Source: Pseudomonadota bacterium (lineage in GTDB: Bacteria > Pseudomonadota > Alphaproteobacteria > Sphingomonadales > Sphingomonadaceae). From it: 13,610 bases of DNA. Shown here one piece after another: positions 13,251 to 13,610 of the stretch. Positions within the stretch are counted from its first letter, which is position 1; the number at the start of each line of letters is the position of its first letter. Location of the stretch: NCBI GenBank assembly GCA_023433445.1, contig JAEZCS010000015.1, positions 1 through 13,610 on the forward strand, read 5' to 3'. The translations under genes were made by a program, and so were the position numbers. Below the pieces are notes generated by a model, which saw only the letters and a program-made list of their open reading frames with translations, did no database searches and was not told where the DNA came from.

Positions 13251-13610
13251 CAGCCCTGCACCCAGTCGGGAATCTTGTCCGCCTCGATCAGCGCCTCGAT
13301 CGGCGGGCGTGCCCGCACCACCGCCCATTTGTCGCCCGACACTAGCACTTCTGGCGTCAGCGGGCGGCTGTTGTAGGTCCCTGCCATAGTCGCGCCATAA
13401 GCGCCCGCCGTCATGAAGGCGACCAGATCGCCCGCCTGCACCACGTCCATGTCACGGTGCATGGCAAAGGTATCGCCCGTCTCGCACACCGGTCCCACCA
13501 CATTGGCGGTCTCGCGCGCGCCCGAAGGATTAACGGCGCGGATATCATGCCAGGCATCATAGAGGCTGGGCCGCATCAGGTCGTTCATCGCCGCATCGAC
13601 GATGACGAAC
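13250..13610 (-). CDS. lysA: Diaminopimelate decarboxylase LysA, C-terminal part (runs off right edge)
   Basis: About 120 C-terminal residues of the PLP enzyme that converts meso-diaminopimelate to lysine, the last step of lysine synthesis. Visible hallmarks: FVIVDAAMNDLMRPSLYDAWHDI at the window edge, the catalytic Cys in GPVCETGDTF, and GAYGATMAGTYNSRPLTPEVLV with the substrate-site Tyr. The frame stays open to the window edge, so the N-terminal barrel lies outside. The stop codon shares one base with the siroheme synthase start, so the two are probably co-transcribed. Confidence 0.95.
   Translation of the reverse strand, partial: FVIVDAAMNDLMRPSLYDAWHDIRAVNPSGARETANVVGPVCETGDTFAMHRDMDVVQAGDLVAFMTAGAYGATMAGTYNSRPLTPEVLVSGDKWAVVRARPPIEALIEADKIPDWVQG

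Overview
The window looks like chromosome from a GC-rich alphaproteobacterium, most likely a sphingomonad (Sphingobium/Sphingomonas type). This rests on the strong G/C third-position bias, the style of the proteins (Met8-type siroheme synthase, NodT-like outer-membrane factor, ABC-F protein) and gene order; I could run no database search. No tRNA, rRNA, CRISPR array, insertion sequence or phage gene is visible. Almost all of the sequence is coding.

Left third (1-4147, all read leftward): a nitrate/nitrite assimilation block. In transcription order it holds nasT (ANTAR-domain RNA-binding antiterminator), nasS (nitrate-sensing partner, translationally coupled to nasT), narK (nitrate/nitrite transporter) and the start of nirB (assimilatory NADH nitrite reductase, running off the left edge). 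narK and nirB each have their own untranslated leader that carries an intrinsic terminator just before the start codon. The nirB leader also carries two tandem hairpins with A-x-x-G-x-x hexaloops, the classic ANTAR target, placed directly after a sigma70-like promoter. The narK leader has a similar but less canonical arrangement. The window therefore appears to contain both the regulator pair and two of its RNA targets: without nitrate NasS would hold NasT and transcription would stop in the leaders; with nitrate NasT would be released and allow readthrough.

Middle (4148-10838): a defence/efflux block. A rightward ABC-F ATPase gene meets, tail to tail, a leftward three-gene tripartite efflux operon (outer-membrane lipoprotein factor, then EmrA-type fusion protein, then EmrB-type MFS pump). 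A divergent TetR-family regulator sits at its head. Two related palindromes of the form GTACyATrTGGTAy lie in the 88-bp divergent intergenic region and are the likely TetR operators.

Right part (10839-13610): a rightward gene for an atypical receiver-domain protein with a helical tail, then a leftward, overlapping cluster: lysA (C-terminal end only), a siroheme synthase of the Met8/CysG-N type with what looks like a vestigial methyltransferase segment, and a CorA/ZntB-type metal transporter. The siroheme gene ties back functionally to nirB, whose product needs siroheme.

The most interesting items are the mapped NasT RNA targets, the near-identical terminator arms in the two leaders, the degenerate SUMT tail of the siroheme synthase, the receiver lacking its Ser/Thr switch residue, and the twin TetR operators.
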